From the NCBI GenBank assembly GCA_022605955.1, contig JAKCOZ010000014.1, positions 13,460,001 to 13,524,000 of the forward strand: a DNA stretch of 64,000 nt, written 5' to 3'. The stretch comes from Rallus limicola. Its lineage: Eukaryota; Chordata; Aves; Gruiformes; Rallidae. The position numbers were made by a program, and so were the translations under genes. Under the pieces are notes generated by a model, which saw nothing but the letters and a program-made list of their open reading frames with translations, searched no databases and was not told the origin of the DNA. Below are positions 48,071-60,109 of this stretch, piece after piece. The number at the start of each line of letters is the position of its first letter. Positions within the stretch are counted from its first letter, which is position 1.

Positions 48071-50839
48071 TTCTTTGTAGAGCTCAGGTTGATTTCACTG
48101 CACAAATTAATGGGTTTTATCTGAAAATTCATAAAAAGGTTAGAGTTTTGAAATAGCTTTCATAACCTTTTAAAATTTTCTTTGATAGCAGTCCAAAGCA
48201 ACTGTAGAATTCCTCAAGCTTGGTAGAATAGTGGTATCTTCTAAACACTCGTCCATGCATTGGTCATTGAATGGAAATTAAATATATGAGTTATTTATAT
48301 TATTTTAATACTTAAGAAACCTAAACCAGCTCTCACTGGGACACTCTGCCCCCCCTCCCTTTATGTCCATAGTTAAGGGCTGAAGAAACTCACAATCTCA
48401 CAGGACTAAGGTGTGTCTCTAAAACATATTCCCATTTTCTAGAGTTCTGGATTTTAGACTCATAATCTAGAGGGCCATGGTGGTTACAACAACCACATTC
48501 CATGTCTGAAACTGTCCAATCTTAAGAGATCTTATTGTTTTGAAATCCCTTTCGCATTCTGTACTGGAAGAGGGGAAAAAAAGACCAGGAGTCTTTTGGC
48601 TTCTATTATATGTTATGAAACCCACTACTGAGGCTCCTGAAAGTTTCTAGGTAGGATTTTAGTGGTTAATTACATTTTATATTTTGTCATGTGGGCTATT
48701 TTATCCTTCTACCTACAACTAGTGATTCTGGAATAACTTGATTTTTGCTGTGAGGTTTTTGTGTTCAAGGGAACAGATAACAAGCATTATCTTCTGGCTA
48801 GTTTGTTAAGTCATGAGATCCTGTGATCTCATGACTTAACAAGCTAGCCAGAATATAATGCTTCAGATAGTTTTCAGTTGTGTATGCCTGGAAATGTGTT
48901 TACTGAAACCTGAAAAATCAGAAACAAACTGAGCAGACTAATGAGAGAACTGGAGAACAGCTGGATGGGAGAGGTAATGAAATCTCAGAGTTTAGTAGAT
49001 TTCTAATTAGTAATGGGAGATAACTGAAAAGAAAAGAGAGACAACAGTAAGATAGCTGTCCCAGTGACTGAAGCAGTAGGATAGCAAAGTTATCTTCTTA
49101 CTTCATAATCAGACATATGAATTACAGCAGATGACAATTACTGTGTTAAGATCTATTATAAACTCTATCAGAAAATAAATACATTAACACTCTCCTAAAT
49201 TAGGAATAACACTAATTAAGTCAATGGAATCAGACTGTTCTAGGAGAAACAGGATTTTTTTTCTTCAACTGTTCAGTCGAGAAAACAAAAGAACAAAGCA
49301 CTTCATGCTTGCTAATTACATTTGGTGTAGGAAGCAATAAAACATGTCAGAAAAATTAAACTCATCTGGTGTGACACAAAAGCATAAAATAGAAACGATG
49401 GAAGTAAGAGATAGTTTTACAAAGTTTGGACTTTTAAAAGGATATAGGGATTTAGGAACAAGCAAAGGATTGATCCATGACAGTTTCATCATATTGTGTC
49501 TTAACTGACTGTGAATCCTTTACTTCCCCCTTACTCTTGCAATCTCCACTCCATCTTCCATTTGTCACACATTATGTATTCAGTTCTTAATTTTTTTGAG
49601 TATTTGTTTTGTGCTTTGGAAGAATTCCTGCAACTGCAGTTTTGCTAATAATTTCCTGCGACTGAGCTCCAGCCCCGAAATGAAGAGATGAAATATGGAA
49701 AGCATTACACAGCTAACTTCCCTTTGAATTGTTTGGTGAAATACGTTTTAGCAGTAAACATGAACCAGTTTTACACCTTAATAAATGGTGGTTTCTCACT
49801 GTATTGAGTAGATCTTGGAAAGCAGCAAGTGTGCCCAGTGTAAAGCAAGAGGCATGGCAAGAAACACTGTTACTCTGTATGTGGAGCTTGGCCAGTCACT
49901 TAAAAGGATTACACAGTGGGATCTCCACGGTTAGCAGGGACTAGACCCAGTACTCAAACATTTCCTTCTTAACAAGGAAGGATAAAAAGCAGACGAAATA
50001 TTCTTTCACATTTTAGGTCACGTTTTAAACTACTTTGTATGTAATGAAGTCTATGGTAAAGCTGGTGATAATACTCTCTAGTGAACACCCCTGCAGTTCT
50101 ATTTGGAATAGTAAGATATATTAAACAAAAAATAATGGGTAATTCCATGAAAAGTAGAACTCAAGTCTCCTGCTTAGTCTTGGTTTTGTGTTTTATCAGT
50201 AATTAAATCTGCTGCTGTGAAAGGTCTTTTTAAATATCTCCCCGTGTGTGGATTCTCTGGGATCTAATCTTAGTTGAATTTACACTGCGATCTTTGACTT
50301 GTAGATCACGGTCTATCACATTGCTCAAGATGCCCTGTTTCAGGCAACTTGGTGAACTTTACAGTGTGAGGCTTCTCTGTCAGATTTGATTGAAGCTGGT
50401 CAATAGGTGTGGGGAAGGGCGACAAGCATGTATACGTATGTCCTGGGAAACTGCGGAGTTCTTGTTTCCTCAGAAAATAAGGCTAAAAGAGATGTAAAAA
50501 CTAGGTCTGAATATTTATAGATGATCTATTTACCCTATTTCTTGATGTACAGCTGTGAGTTTGTGTTAATAAATTTCAAAGGAGTGATGGACAAAGAGCT
50601 CTGTAGTTAGAGGAAGGTACAGTACACGCACACAAATTCTGCTGGCCCATGGAATGGCACAAACCTCACTACCCCCTGGAGAAAAGAGGGAGTTCAGAGT
50701 GATGTGTACTACGTGATGGGATAAAGATGGCATACATGGCAAAGGGCAATTTGATATGGGGAATTTCTACCTCTTCTATAATTGGGAAACCTTAGAGGTG
50801 TGATTGAATGAAGGCAAGGGTGACTGATACAACAATGAT
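48071..50839. other. Unique noncoding DNA
   Basis: No gene is recognised. The notable content is the 82-base hairpin at 48,782-48,863. The rest is ordinary AT-rich sequence with short motif-free frames. Confidence 0.55.
48782..48863. repeat. Near-perfect 39-bp inverted repeat (hairpin)
   Basis: The left arm 48,782-48,820 and right arm 48,825-48,863 are reverse complements at 37 of 39 positions, with a 4-base CTGT loop. In RNA one of the two mismatches would be a G-U pair. Pairing stops sharply at both ends, but the hexamer CAGATA lies on both sides in direct orientation (about 48,773-48,778 and 48,864-48,869). The short loop and long perfect stem are unlike an ordinary microRNA precursor; a snap-back (template-switch) insertion or a small palindromic mobile element is more likely. 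Confidence 0.95.
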
Positions 50840-51050
50840 GGCTTCTTAAACTAATGTGTAGAGAACCCTGCCAGGAATGGTTCATGTCTAGATCTAGTTA
50901 ACCAATGATCAGGCAGTAAGAGCAAATTAGAGTTGAGCCCCTGAGGGGTCAAGTGACCATAATCTGATTAAATTTATTATAATGCAGAAACCAAACCCAA
51001 TTAAAACAAATATAAAAAGTATGACTTCCGACTGGCCTACTCTGATGTCT
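50840..51050 (+). mobile_element. Ancient CR1 ORF2 endonuclease remnant
   Basis: A plus-strand remnant of the end of the CR1 APE endonuclease domain. One frame reads FLN-stop-CVENPARNGSCLDLV (about 50,843-50,900), equivalent to the family's 'FL..LV.EPTR....LDLV' stretch. After a frameshift, 50,946-51,040 reads GSSDHNLIKFIIMQKPNP, containing the conserved SDH motif of APE-like nucleases. Downstream homology fades. It is old, like the copies near 1.9 and 13 kb, and carries stops and shifts. Confidence 0.72.
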
Positions 51051-51229
51051 CGTGGAAGAAAGGGACCTTGATGGTAGTGCACACACACTGCAGAAGGCAG
51101 AACACAGCTCTTGGGCAGCTCTGGAGTTCCAAGTATGCAAGGCAAACCTAGGACTGGTTCTATTTAAAGCTTGAATTTCAAAAGGAGAATAATTATATTC
51201 CTCCTTGAAAATACCCACCCTTGCAGTCG
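51051..51229. other. Noncoding DNA, possibly decayed CR1
   Basis: A short stretch after the endonuclease remnant. The overlapping minus frames (72 and 89 codons, 50,927-51,218) are antisense to the CR1 remnant and not genes. Confidence 0.45.
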
Positions 51230-51560
51230 AATCAGTTCTATTTACAGTGGTGATTTCTTCCTAGTCAAAAAATAGTTTAAAGACAGGATTAATATGCATA
51301 TTATTAGCACTCTAAATACAAGATGCAACTTCTTAAGGTTTTACCATTAACACAGATATTAAAATTACATAATTAATTTGCATCATTAGCATGTTTCTAA
51401 GCCTGCAAACAGCCATATGGCAGGGACCTATGTATCTCATCAACCGGCACTTGTAAAAAAGGACCTTGTAAGCAAAGCAGGCAGTGAAACACAAGCACAA
51501 TCACCCTTGTAGGTGGTACCTGTGCTCCATTTTGTAAAGGATGGGTGCACATCTACACAA
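51230..51560. promoter_or_regulatory. Candidate conserved noncoding element
   Basis: A dense set of POU/homeodomain-like sites: TTAATATGCATATTATTAGCAC near 51,290 (described as an ATATGCATAT palindrome beside ATTAGCAC), CATAATTAATTTGCAT with a perfect octamer complement ATTTGCAT at 51,376-51,383, followed by CATTAGCATG. The block also contains CAGCCATATGGCAG, an E-box palindrome, near 51,411. No coding frame. Inferred from site clustering alone. Confidence 0.35.
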
Positions 51561-52791
51561 TGTGTCAACTGACCTGCAGCTGGTGAGTACTCAACTGTGA
51601 ATTCCCAGCTGCCATGCTCCTCAGCTGTTTCCAGGCAGTCTAAAACTTCTTATGAGTGTGTATATGGAATTATAAAACACCAGAAAGATCACAAGCTGGA
51701 AACTGGGCAGTATAGCTCCTCCAGGGTTTGGGTAAGGACTCGAAGTCCAAACTTTCCACATAGAAGAAAACTTCAGGTTCATGCTGCCTTTTAGTATAAG
51801 CCTGAAGTGTACACAGATGGCACATGACAGAGGGATCTCTTCTAGAATACCACCTGCCAAATTGGCAACTAGTATTTATAGGAAGCCTCAGCTCAGGTTG
51901 CAGTCATACAGTGTGGATGCTGGAAACAACATGGGTGCATAGAAACAGGTTGAGAAATAGCCGGTTCCTCCTTACAAAGGTCAGCATTCCTTTTTAAAAG
52001 ACCATGCTGTATCCACTGATGTACCAGCTCATACTCAAAGGCAACATGCAAAGCCCCCAGTGTCTCATGGCTACAAATCTCAGGAGAATTCTTGCCTTTA
52101 AGCCCTGCTCTCTGGCCTGGCCTGAAGAGGCAGCACTTGGCTCTCTTAATAGTTCTGATGGGGAGTGTTGGTTTTAATTAAGCCTGTGTAACACATCTCA
52201 CATCCAAGAGTTGTCACCATAGCTTACGAGTTACTGTTTCTAAGTTTATCAGACTTGATGCTAAACCTAGAAAAATCCTGAAACAAAGTAGGAAATGGGA
52301 AATGTAATTTTTTATCCATTAATGCAACAATGTTAGGTGCCTCAAGGCAACTAAGATGGCTTCTGGTGGACAAACAGACATTGTCCCAGAATGGAAAATT
52401 TTTATTTTAAATATCTTTTAAGACAGCAAGAGTGAAGTCTTGAATGTCTTACATTCTTCTGCCTACATATATTGCTACAGGTCTTTCTATCTTTTTACCA
52501 CAAGAAAAACACTGATTTAGAAGACAACTTCTTGAAAACAGAAATGCAAGATGTCACAGGGGAAAAAAAAAAAAAAGTAGAGAAAATAAATTTTCTAGGA
52601 TTGGATATTTTTGCAAAATCTAAGTTATCATTCATAAATTTACCCCCCTTGACATAATAGTTTTGATATTTTTCAGTGAAATTTTGAATCTCCATGATGT
52701 GAGTTCAAGTATGGGAAGGAACTATGCTGGAGATAACTCAGCACATTCTTTCTTTGGGAAACTACCTGGAGAAGACAGTAAAAATCCAATT

Positions 52792-52862
52792 AAAAAAAAA
52801 AAAAAAAAGGAAAAGAAAGAAGCTGCCAAAAAAGCAAAAGTCTTGAGATTTTTTTTTTTTTT
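52792..52862. repeat. A17 ... T14 paired homopolymers
   Basis: A run of 17 A at 52,792-52,808 is followed 40 bases later by 14 T at 52,849-52,862. They could pair as the stem of a hairpin. The region between is purine-rich. Lengths of such runs are uncertain in raw assemblies. Confidence 0.9.
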
Positions 52863-53466
52863 CCTTCACTTTGCTCTGATTTCTTTCCTGGCTGCTCTTT
52901 TGCATTGTAATTTTCATAATTTTTTTAAAGCCACTCCAGTCATACACTTAAAATTTTGTGTTTAACCTTTTAAATACCCAGAGATGCCTTTCCACCAAAT
53001 AGAGGAATGGAACTATGACTCATCTGGCCCTATGACTGTACTTTATCCATCCCTGCTGATTAGGAAGTGGGAGGGTGTCTTGACTGAGGAATGTCCCTGG
53101 CAGTACTGGGTCATTGCACTCAAGGGGTTAACTGATGGCATTTAATATACTTATCTGGGGGTAAAGAGGTTCCAGGCTGGAAAATACTTCCCCTCCTATT
53201 ACCACTTGGTCAATTAGCAACCTTTAGGCCAGAGCTACGTGCTCATATTCTCTTGTAATCCTGTCAGGACTCTTTATTCATTCACCAGTAATAGAGTCCT
53301 GTGACTAAAACCCTTTTTTTTTTGGCCAGGATAGCTGAAAGACCAGCTTCAGATTCCTCACAGAAACTCTCCTATAGGCAATGAAACAGCAGTTATATCA
53401 CAACTGCTCAAATGGCAAATGTGAAGTGACTGCTCGAGTATAAGACGCTGCCTGAAAAAAGGAGAT

Positions 53467-53541
53467 GGGGGTAGCTCATTTGACAGAGCTGTTCACACTT
53501 TTTCTGCACAGCTGAGAGACATTAGCTTGATTTCCCAAGAT
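53467..53541 (+). repeat. Degenerate tRNA-like segment (possible SINE head)
   Basis: 'ggggtagctcatttgacag' then 'agc' resembles a tRNA 5' half, with a perfect 4-bp D-stem (GCTC 53,474-53,477 with GAGC 53,486-53,489) and an A-box-like TAGCTCATT. About 50 bases on, 'agcttgatttcc' is a poor match to a B box. The anticodon and T stems do not form and no 3' acceptor strand pairs, so this is not a working tRNA gene. It may be an old tRNA-derived SINE head, or chance. Confidence 0.25.
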
Positions 53542-54244
53542 TGGTGTGTTTTCCAGCACGGTGGTGAGTTAGAAAACCCAGCAGCCTCAGAGATAAGCTG
53601 GGTCTGATCATACATGTTTCAAAGCTCAGGCACCAAAAGCCACTTCAAAAAAAAACAACAAACCCAACCCTCATAGAAAGCTGAATATTTTTGCAAGGTC
53701 AATAGTTCAAATAAAGTAAACAGAAAAAGAAAAAAGCCTATAGTGAACTGGCTCTACACCATCTTTCCCACAATGGTACCCTATCTAGCTTAGACTGCCA
53801 TGCTTTCTTTTGTAGATACCTGTGTAAAATTCACCTCTTTTTGTCAGAAAAGAACAAATTGTCTTTGTTCACAGACTGGGGACAACTGATAACCCAGTTC
53901 AGTGGAGTTGGAAATTAAGGCAAAGCAGGACACAGTTGGCAATAAGAAGAAACATGAGGCCTTTTATTTTTAGTTTTGATTGATGTCTGAAGTTAAGCAC
54001 CTATATTTTATACTGAATTAGTCAGTCTGGCAGACTCATAATCAACACTGCTGGTGCAGCTTCCATTTGCCTTGCCCACAGTAAACATTACTTCTAAAAT
54101 ATCAAATAATTTTTGGATGGCGAAATATGCATTGAGATTTTAATCTTCCTGGGTAGCTGCTTTTTTTAACATGAAAAAATATTTTACCAACCTCATTCTA
54201 GCACAGTCACTGTTAATCAACATTCATGTAGGAAAAGATGTGTA

Positions 54245-54368
54245 AAACATTATGGTTTTAGTAGTATCAGAACTAATTAATATAATAACTCCATATAATA
54301 GACTAAGTGTACTGTATATACAAAGTACATTTCTAATCAGCTCTGATACTACTAAAAACATGATGTTA
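54245..54368. repeat. Inverted repeat, 35-bp arms, 54-base spacer
   Basis: Arms 54,245-54,279 and 54,334-54,368 are reverse complements at 30 of 35 positions, with an uninterrupted 16-bp core (TTTTAGTAGTATCAGA and its complement). The spacer contains further A/T-rich self-complementary words (GTACTGTATATACAAAGTAC). It ends about 10 bases before a CR1 3' end. A small DNA-transposon remnant or a structured RNA are both possible. Confidence 0.9.
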
Positions 54369-54375
54369 TATTAAG

Positions 54376-54465
54376 AGTTGGAAAGATCATCTTGTCCAGA
54401 AAGATCATCTAGTCCAACCCCCCTGCCAGAGCAGGATCACCTAGACTAAATCACACCCGAATTAC
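54376..54465 (-). mobile_element. Short CR1 LINE 3' fragment with internal duplication
   Basis: A CR1 3' end read on the minus strand ('gttggaaagatcatct', 'ctgccagagcaggatcacct'). The 18-base stretch at 54,381-54,398 is repeated at 54,399-54,416 with small differences, so the copy carries an in-place duplication of the 'gaaagatcatct' segment. No coding part. Confidence 0.85.
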
Positions 54466-57400
54466 ATATTCCTAGTAAACCTCCTCTTTTAACTCATGGT
54501 ATGTATCTGGTATGTACTGAGGGTCAAGGATTTATTGAGAATTTAAATTTTTTTCAAGCTCCTTTCTCTTCAAACTGAAGCTACTCATTCATACAGCAGC
54601 ATAGTAAAAGTAATGTGATTGAGGTTGAAAAGGCTTTCCAGAAATATTTGAAGTTCTTGGCTGTACATCTGATTGTGGATGCTCACTTTTGGCTCTATGC
54701 AGGCAGGCAGTCTCCCATCCAGTCTTTGTTATGACACGCCGCTGCCCAGATTTGGAAGTGGAGAAGTTGTGGGGTTAGTTTTATTGTTTCCTTTAAAGAC
54801 ATCTCTACTGCTGTCTGCTGTAGAAATATGGATATGTCAGAGGGCTGAGGATATTTTAAAATGATCTGTGGGCACCTGATTAGGTTTTATTTGTTTTTAA
54901 ACTCTGATTTATGAGGAGAATCTCACAAGGAGTAACAGCACTTTCATCATCCTTTCCAGATCTCTATGTATGGACTAGGAAGGATTTTGAAATTCTCTGG
55001 ATAAAGAAAGGCTTTGATGGTTTCACATACATCATACTCTGAATTCTAAGTTATATGTTTCATTGAGCTTCTCAGTTTTGCAACAATTTTTCTTATGAAC
55101 ATCAAAAAAGAAGACTTAATCCTTTAAACATATATGCATGATCCATTAAACTACTTAACACCTGAGAGCAGATCCTTGTAGTCTTTAATTTAAATTCAGA
55201 GGGACTATGTCTCAGCATACGAATACTTATCATGCAGATCTCCGCAGACTGATTGCACTGAAAGATATGTAACCGAAAACAGAAAGCAGATTTCCAAATA
55301 CTTTCTAATTCTAAGATAAACTTCTGGCTCCACTAAATGATAGTCAGACATTGATTTAATCATTAGAGCTTCGTTCTCATATGGATAAAAACAGAGCAAT
55401 ATTATAAACAAATACAGTACTTTTACCTACCCTGGGTAGCTTTGATGTCTGTACATTCCAATTACCGGATTGTTTTTTATCAGAATTAATATAAATCATC
55501 ACAACTATTTTGATTATAGAGGAGCTTGTTATCTCATTTACCTCAGAGCAGAAGAATGGAGAGAGCAGAAATGAAAGGGAAGAGAATGAAGGAACAGTAG
55601 TTCCCACCTAAGCAGCACCTTCTAATGGGAAACATCCCTCTTCATTCAAACTGCAGATGAATGGAGCTGCTTCCAGTTTTATGTCACTTCATCAATAGTT
55701 AGTACCATCTCAATTTCTAATCTCAAAACTTTACAATAATATAAAGCTGTATTTGTTCTAAACTATTAGGCCTACTTCTCATTTTAGTTATAACGACAAA
55801 CAGAAATTATGCAAGAAAAATGCAAGCTAATACAAGACAGAGGTAGATCACAGCCCAATTTATGCATTGGCAGAAATTTAAAAAATAAAATATGGAGGTA
55901 TAATCTTCCTCTTTACTATAAAATAAAAGAACAAAGCAACCAACAGAAAAGTGGTTTTTTTTTCCTAACTCCAGATTAGCAGATAGCAATGGAGGAAAAA
56001 AACCAGACACCATATATTTCAGAAGAACATTTTCCTTTTTTTCCTGCTGAGATACACTTGATCCCAAAGCTCTCCTGTATTTGTACAATGAGTCATTATG
56101 TTCATTAGAATGCCAAGGTGAGTTCCTTCTAATCCAGGACGTCTCATTTTTTAACACAATCAACAATATGTGATGCCTGGTTATTTTAATTTGGACTTTG
56201 AAAACCTCACTCCTTAGTTCAATTAGAATACATTAGTCATGGTGTCCAACATTAGTTTATGAGAAAAGTGTATTTTTGAGGCAAGACTCACCATGTAAGT
56301 CATCACCAATGAATCTTCCAAACTTTTTCAGAAGAAAACATAAGCTGATTCAATTTAAAATTGGATACTTTACTGGAATGTTCTAAAAGACAGGTATGCA
56401 AGCTGTGCAACAAATACCTATAAAGGGTCGATACAGGACCTATCCTTTGCTATATTTCAGGTGCTTGTTTAAAATCAGTGTTTGTCATAGTGAGAAATTC
56501 TGTGATGAATGTTGAGGCAAAAATCAGAATAACAGCAGTGATCACAGCTGGAAGTAAGTTTGAAAAAGAAACAACAATGAACAATCCACTCTCTAAATCG
56601 ATACAACTGTTAATGTAGACCTATACTTTTTTCATATTGACTGAAAGCTTGGAGTAATGCTGACCTAGGTCTGAACCCACTGCCATGCCATCTATATGTA
56701 CCATGTGCTCTGAAAACTAATTGGTTGATGGACTTACGCATAGAGGCGTGAAAAACTTTGTAATGCTCAGTCACAGCAGGATAAGACCAGAAGAAGACAT
56801 TAACAGGGACTGAAGAGGAAGATGACATGGTAAAAAGAGTGAAGTAATGCATGTCCTTGTAGACATAAAGGACTAGGAAGATTAAGTAAGCAAGAGCCAT
56901 TTTTGCCTTTTCCACTGTCAAGAAACAACCCTCAGAGATATTTTCCTAGCTTCTCTAAGAAGCAGGCTCCATTTTTTGTTTATTACTTGTAATAGAGACC
57001 ACAGTAAAAATGCCATATGACAGAAATGAATGGAGTATAAAAGCCTAAAGGGTAGTAATTTTTTAAAAATATACAATTATTTTTTATTTTTTATTGGCTA
57101 AAGATGGAAGAGAGATTTTTTTTGCTGTTGTTTTAAAGAACTAGCAGCATGTTTTACCATTACTTTCACTTTTAACAGCAATAACTTCACTAAGTTCCAT
57201 TTGCTGTAAGTTAATTTCAGCATGTGTCCAAGTTCTCTCAAAAATATCCTTTTGTTTAGATTTTATAGTTATTAAACAGATTGCTGTTCTTACTACTACT
57301 TCCTCCATCACCACAGTTCCTGTCATTCAACTGGGCCATTCAAATATACTTCTGTAATTAATAAATTTTTTAGATAAATAAGTTATAAACATCTCTACTG

Positions 57401-60109
57401 TAAAGAAACCACTTGTTTTCAAACCACTGTACAGCCCCACAATTCATGAACTACATTCTACAATTAGCAAGCTTGGTGTGCAGTTTAGCAAGCTATCACA
57501 AACTTTTTGCAGAGCAGTTGTTTGAACAGTATCTTCAGTCAGCATGGTTACTTCTCCATCCTGAAAAACCATGGTCTGCCCTCCAAAATGACATCTGTCT
57601 TGGGGCTGTTTGATTGCTATAGCAATTGCTATAGCAATAATATATTGCTATATATATAATATATAGCAATAATATATTGCTATAGCAATGATATAAACAC
57701 ATGCATGACACAACCAATACAAAACACTGCAGTGTATCAGCTCAGCAACTGTGTGTCAGGTGCATATAACCTATCCTCCACCCCTTGTTCTGTTTTGCCA
57801 ATGAATATCAAAGGTTAGGGCATTCACTTGCTGACACCAAGAGTACCAATATGAAAGATGGACTAACCCACAGAGATGAAGGTGATGACTGATAATCATT
57901 TTCTGCTTGGCTCAGTGGAACTTTCTCAATCAGGAAAATTTGTCTGCACAGAAGATACAGATTTTGGAGTGCTTGTTCATTTCACCACTTCTTGAGAACT
58001 ACAGATCATCAGAAGCCTCATGCCTGCCTGTTCAAGTTAAGAGTATGTTTTTGAGCTTCCTAAATGTAACCTTTTCAAAATAAAGCCACTTTATTGAGCA
58101 CACTGCTGCCTCTCTGGAGTCCAAGAACAAACACACCAGACATTAGTCATCTGCACACTGCTTAACACACTGATGGATGGCAGATGGATACAATGGTAAA
58201 AACTATGAAGAAGAGAACAGAATACTTCAGTATGGATATAATTGACTGGAAGTGCGTTAGCATTATAGAACAGAAGAACAGAGAAACCTCAGTAAAGGTT
58301 AGCTGAGTGTAAAGTACAACCAGTCATTGAAATTAAAAGCACTTACAGTTCCTGTAAAGCATGTGGTCTTAGAACTGAATCTTTATAAATACCACAATAC
58401 ATTATACGCTACTTTTTCAAAACAAATGTGAAGTACTTTGAAAAATGTTAAAATAATTAAAATCTGCAGTGGACACATATTTTACAAAAATAGATTTAAA
58501 AACAAATGTGAACTATGAGCTAGAAGATGCTACAAAATCTAAAAAATAAGTCAATACAGATGAAATTTATTAGTATTTCCCTACAAACTTCAAAGCCTTC
58601 TGTAAGAATAGTGAATATGGAAGGTCTGGCAGTGCTGAATGTGGGCAGCACAAGCCAGAGATCTCCCAACAGTGGTGGTAGTGAAAACAGAACACTGGGA
58701 GGCATGCAGATGGACACTGATGTTTAGCCACAATTTGCATGTATTCTGGAAATTGCTGCTTCCACTTTAAATTTTTGCTTCCTAAGATAAAGGCTGGTTT
58801 GGGGTTTTTTTTACATTTTGATTAAACTGGAATGTTAAGTCCAGCATCTAACTAAATCCAGTACCTAACTGATTTAACCTTGAGATGGGGCAGACTGCAG
58901 ATCCTTAACAACAATGTGCATCAGCACAGATGAGGAAGTTTACACAGGCTTGGGATGGATCATCCTGCACTGTGCAGCAGTGAGTCCTGAGACTTTGAAG
59001 AATTCCCATCCAAATTCCCCTACACTAAAGAAGACAATGGACATCATAGCAACACAGAAGAAGAGGGGAAATATTATGTCCTTAAAATATCAGAGGTAGC
59101 TAGAAGGAAACATTTTTCAGATGATGTTGGTAAAGTAGCTGTTTTAATCTTCATGAAGCTCATGCTTTGGGACAGGGAGACAGGCACCAAAGTGGGTATG
59201 ATAGGTGGAATGTTAGAAGAATTCCTACTGTCTCAACCACTTCCCTTTTTTATGTGGGGTGGTTTGGGTTTTTGTTTTGGGGTTTTTTTGGCTTTTTTTT
59301 TAACACCACAGTTCTGCTGGCAGCCATTTCAACAGCTTGTCTTTGGCTGTGAGAAAGATACCTTCTCTTTCCTTGCCATCAAAACATATAAAAAAGAACA
59401 ACCAAACATACTGCAAAAATACAACTAATACAGTATGTACCAACATACTATGAAATACAGAATTATTAAATTAAAACAGCAAGTGTTCCCCAGAAAGTTG
59501 AGAATCCTTCCTTTCCCTATGTGAAAGAAGGCAATCCTTTTGAATATTGTAGTTATATGCACTACTAGAGAAAGATATTCTTCCAAAGAAGGGGAAAAAC
59601 AAATAAAACATTTACACACAGTGTACAAATACTCAATAAACTTTTTCTTTTTTTTCCTTTTTTTTTAAAAATGAGAAGGAGGTTGCTACGTTTTCTCTTG
59701 GTTTTGAAATGCATTTTCAGTAGTTCTATCATCATTTTTATTGGCTACAGAATAGTTTAAGAGAAGATATTTTATTTATTGTTTCTCTTTGCAGTGTTGC
59801 TGCAAGATGAGAATTCCATTTCTTTCCACCCAGCTACCTGAGTCTTGTTATTTTTAAAGAAATGTGGTACTGCTATCTAAAAGCAATGTGCAGAGCTTTA
59901 ATTTCACAATATCAAACATACCTTTCCAAAGTAGCAAATGCATCTATGCTACCAATATCTGTGTAATTTGATATGCTGACACATTTTTATTTTCTGTCTC
60001 AGTAATGTCTCATTTCACTAGCTCATTGCCATAGGCTAGAAACAACTCTCATTCCCTGAAATGTCATACATAATTAATACATGGTAAGATTTAAAAGAAA
60101 AAGTTCTTC
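54466..60109. other. Unique noncoding DNA
   Basis: No gene is recognised. The frames at 55,807-56,166 (119 codons, -) and 56,610-56,921 (103 codons, -) have no domain, signal or splice context. Contents include an AT palindrome cluster at 57,613-57,689, a G/T-rich patch at 59,255-59,300 and a pyrimidine tract at 59,641-59,667. Confidence 0.5.
57613..57689. repeat. AT-rich palindrome cluster
   Basis: The self-complementary 14-mer ATTGCTATAGCAAT occurs at 57,613-57,626, 57,625-57,638 and 57,676-57,689. AATATATTGCTATA-type half copies in both orientations lie between. The whole 77-base stretch is close to palindromic and could extrude as a cruciform. Confidence 0.93.

Larger units (their letters stand above)
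51561..54244. other. Unique noncoding DNA
   Basis: No gene is recognised. Low-complexity runs: A14 at 52,563-52,576, A17 at 52,792-52,808 and T14 at 52,849-52,862. The lysine-rich frame at 52,663-52,965 comes from these. A 9-bp-arm hairpin lies at 53,265-53,301 (CAGGACTCT / AGAGTCCTG, 19-base loop), and a tRNA-like segment at 53,467-53,541. Confidence 0.5.

Noticed and set aside
52663..52965. Lysine-rich then phenylalanine-rich 100-codon frame
   Set aside because: Produced by the A17 and T14 homopolymer runs.
53265..53301. 9-bp-arm hairpin considered as a microRNA precursor
   Set aside because: The stem is far too short, with no extended pairing beyond the arms.
59255..59300. G/T-rich patch considered as a G-quadruplex
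   Set aside because: Too few regularly spaced G runs of three or more, with long T loops; a stable quadruplex is unlikely.
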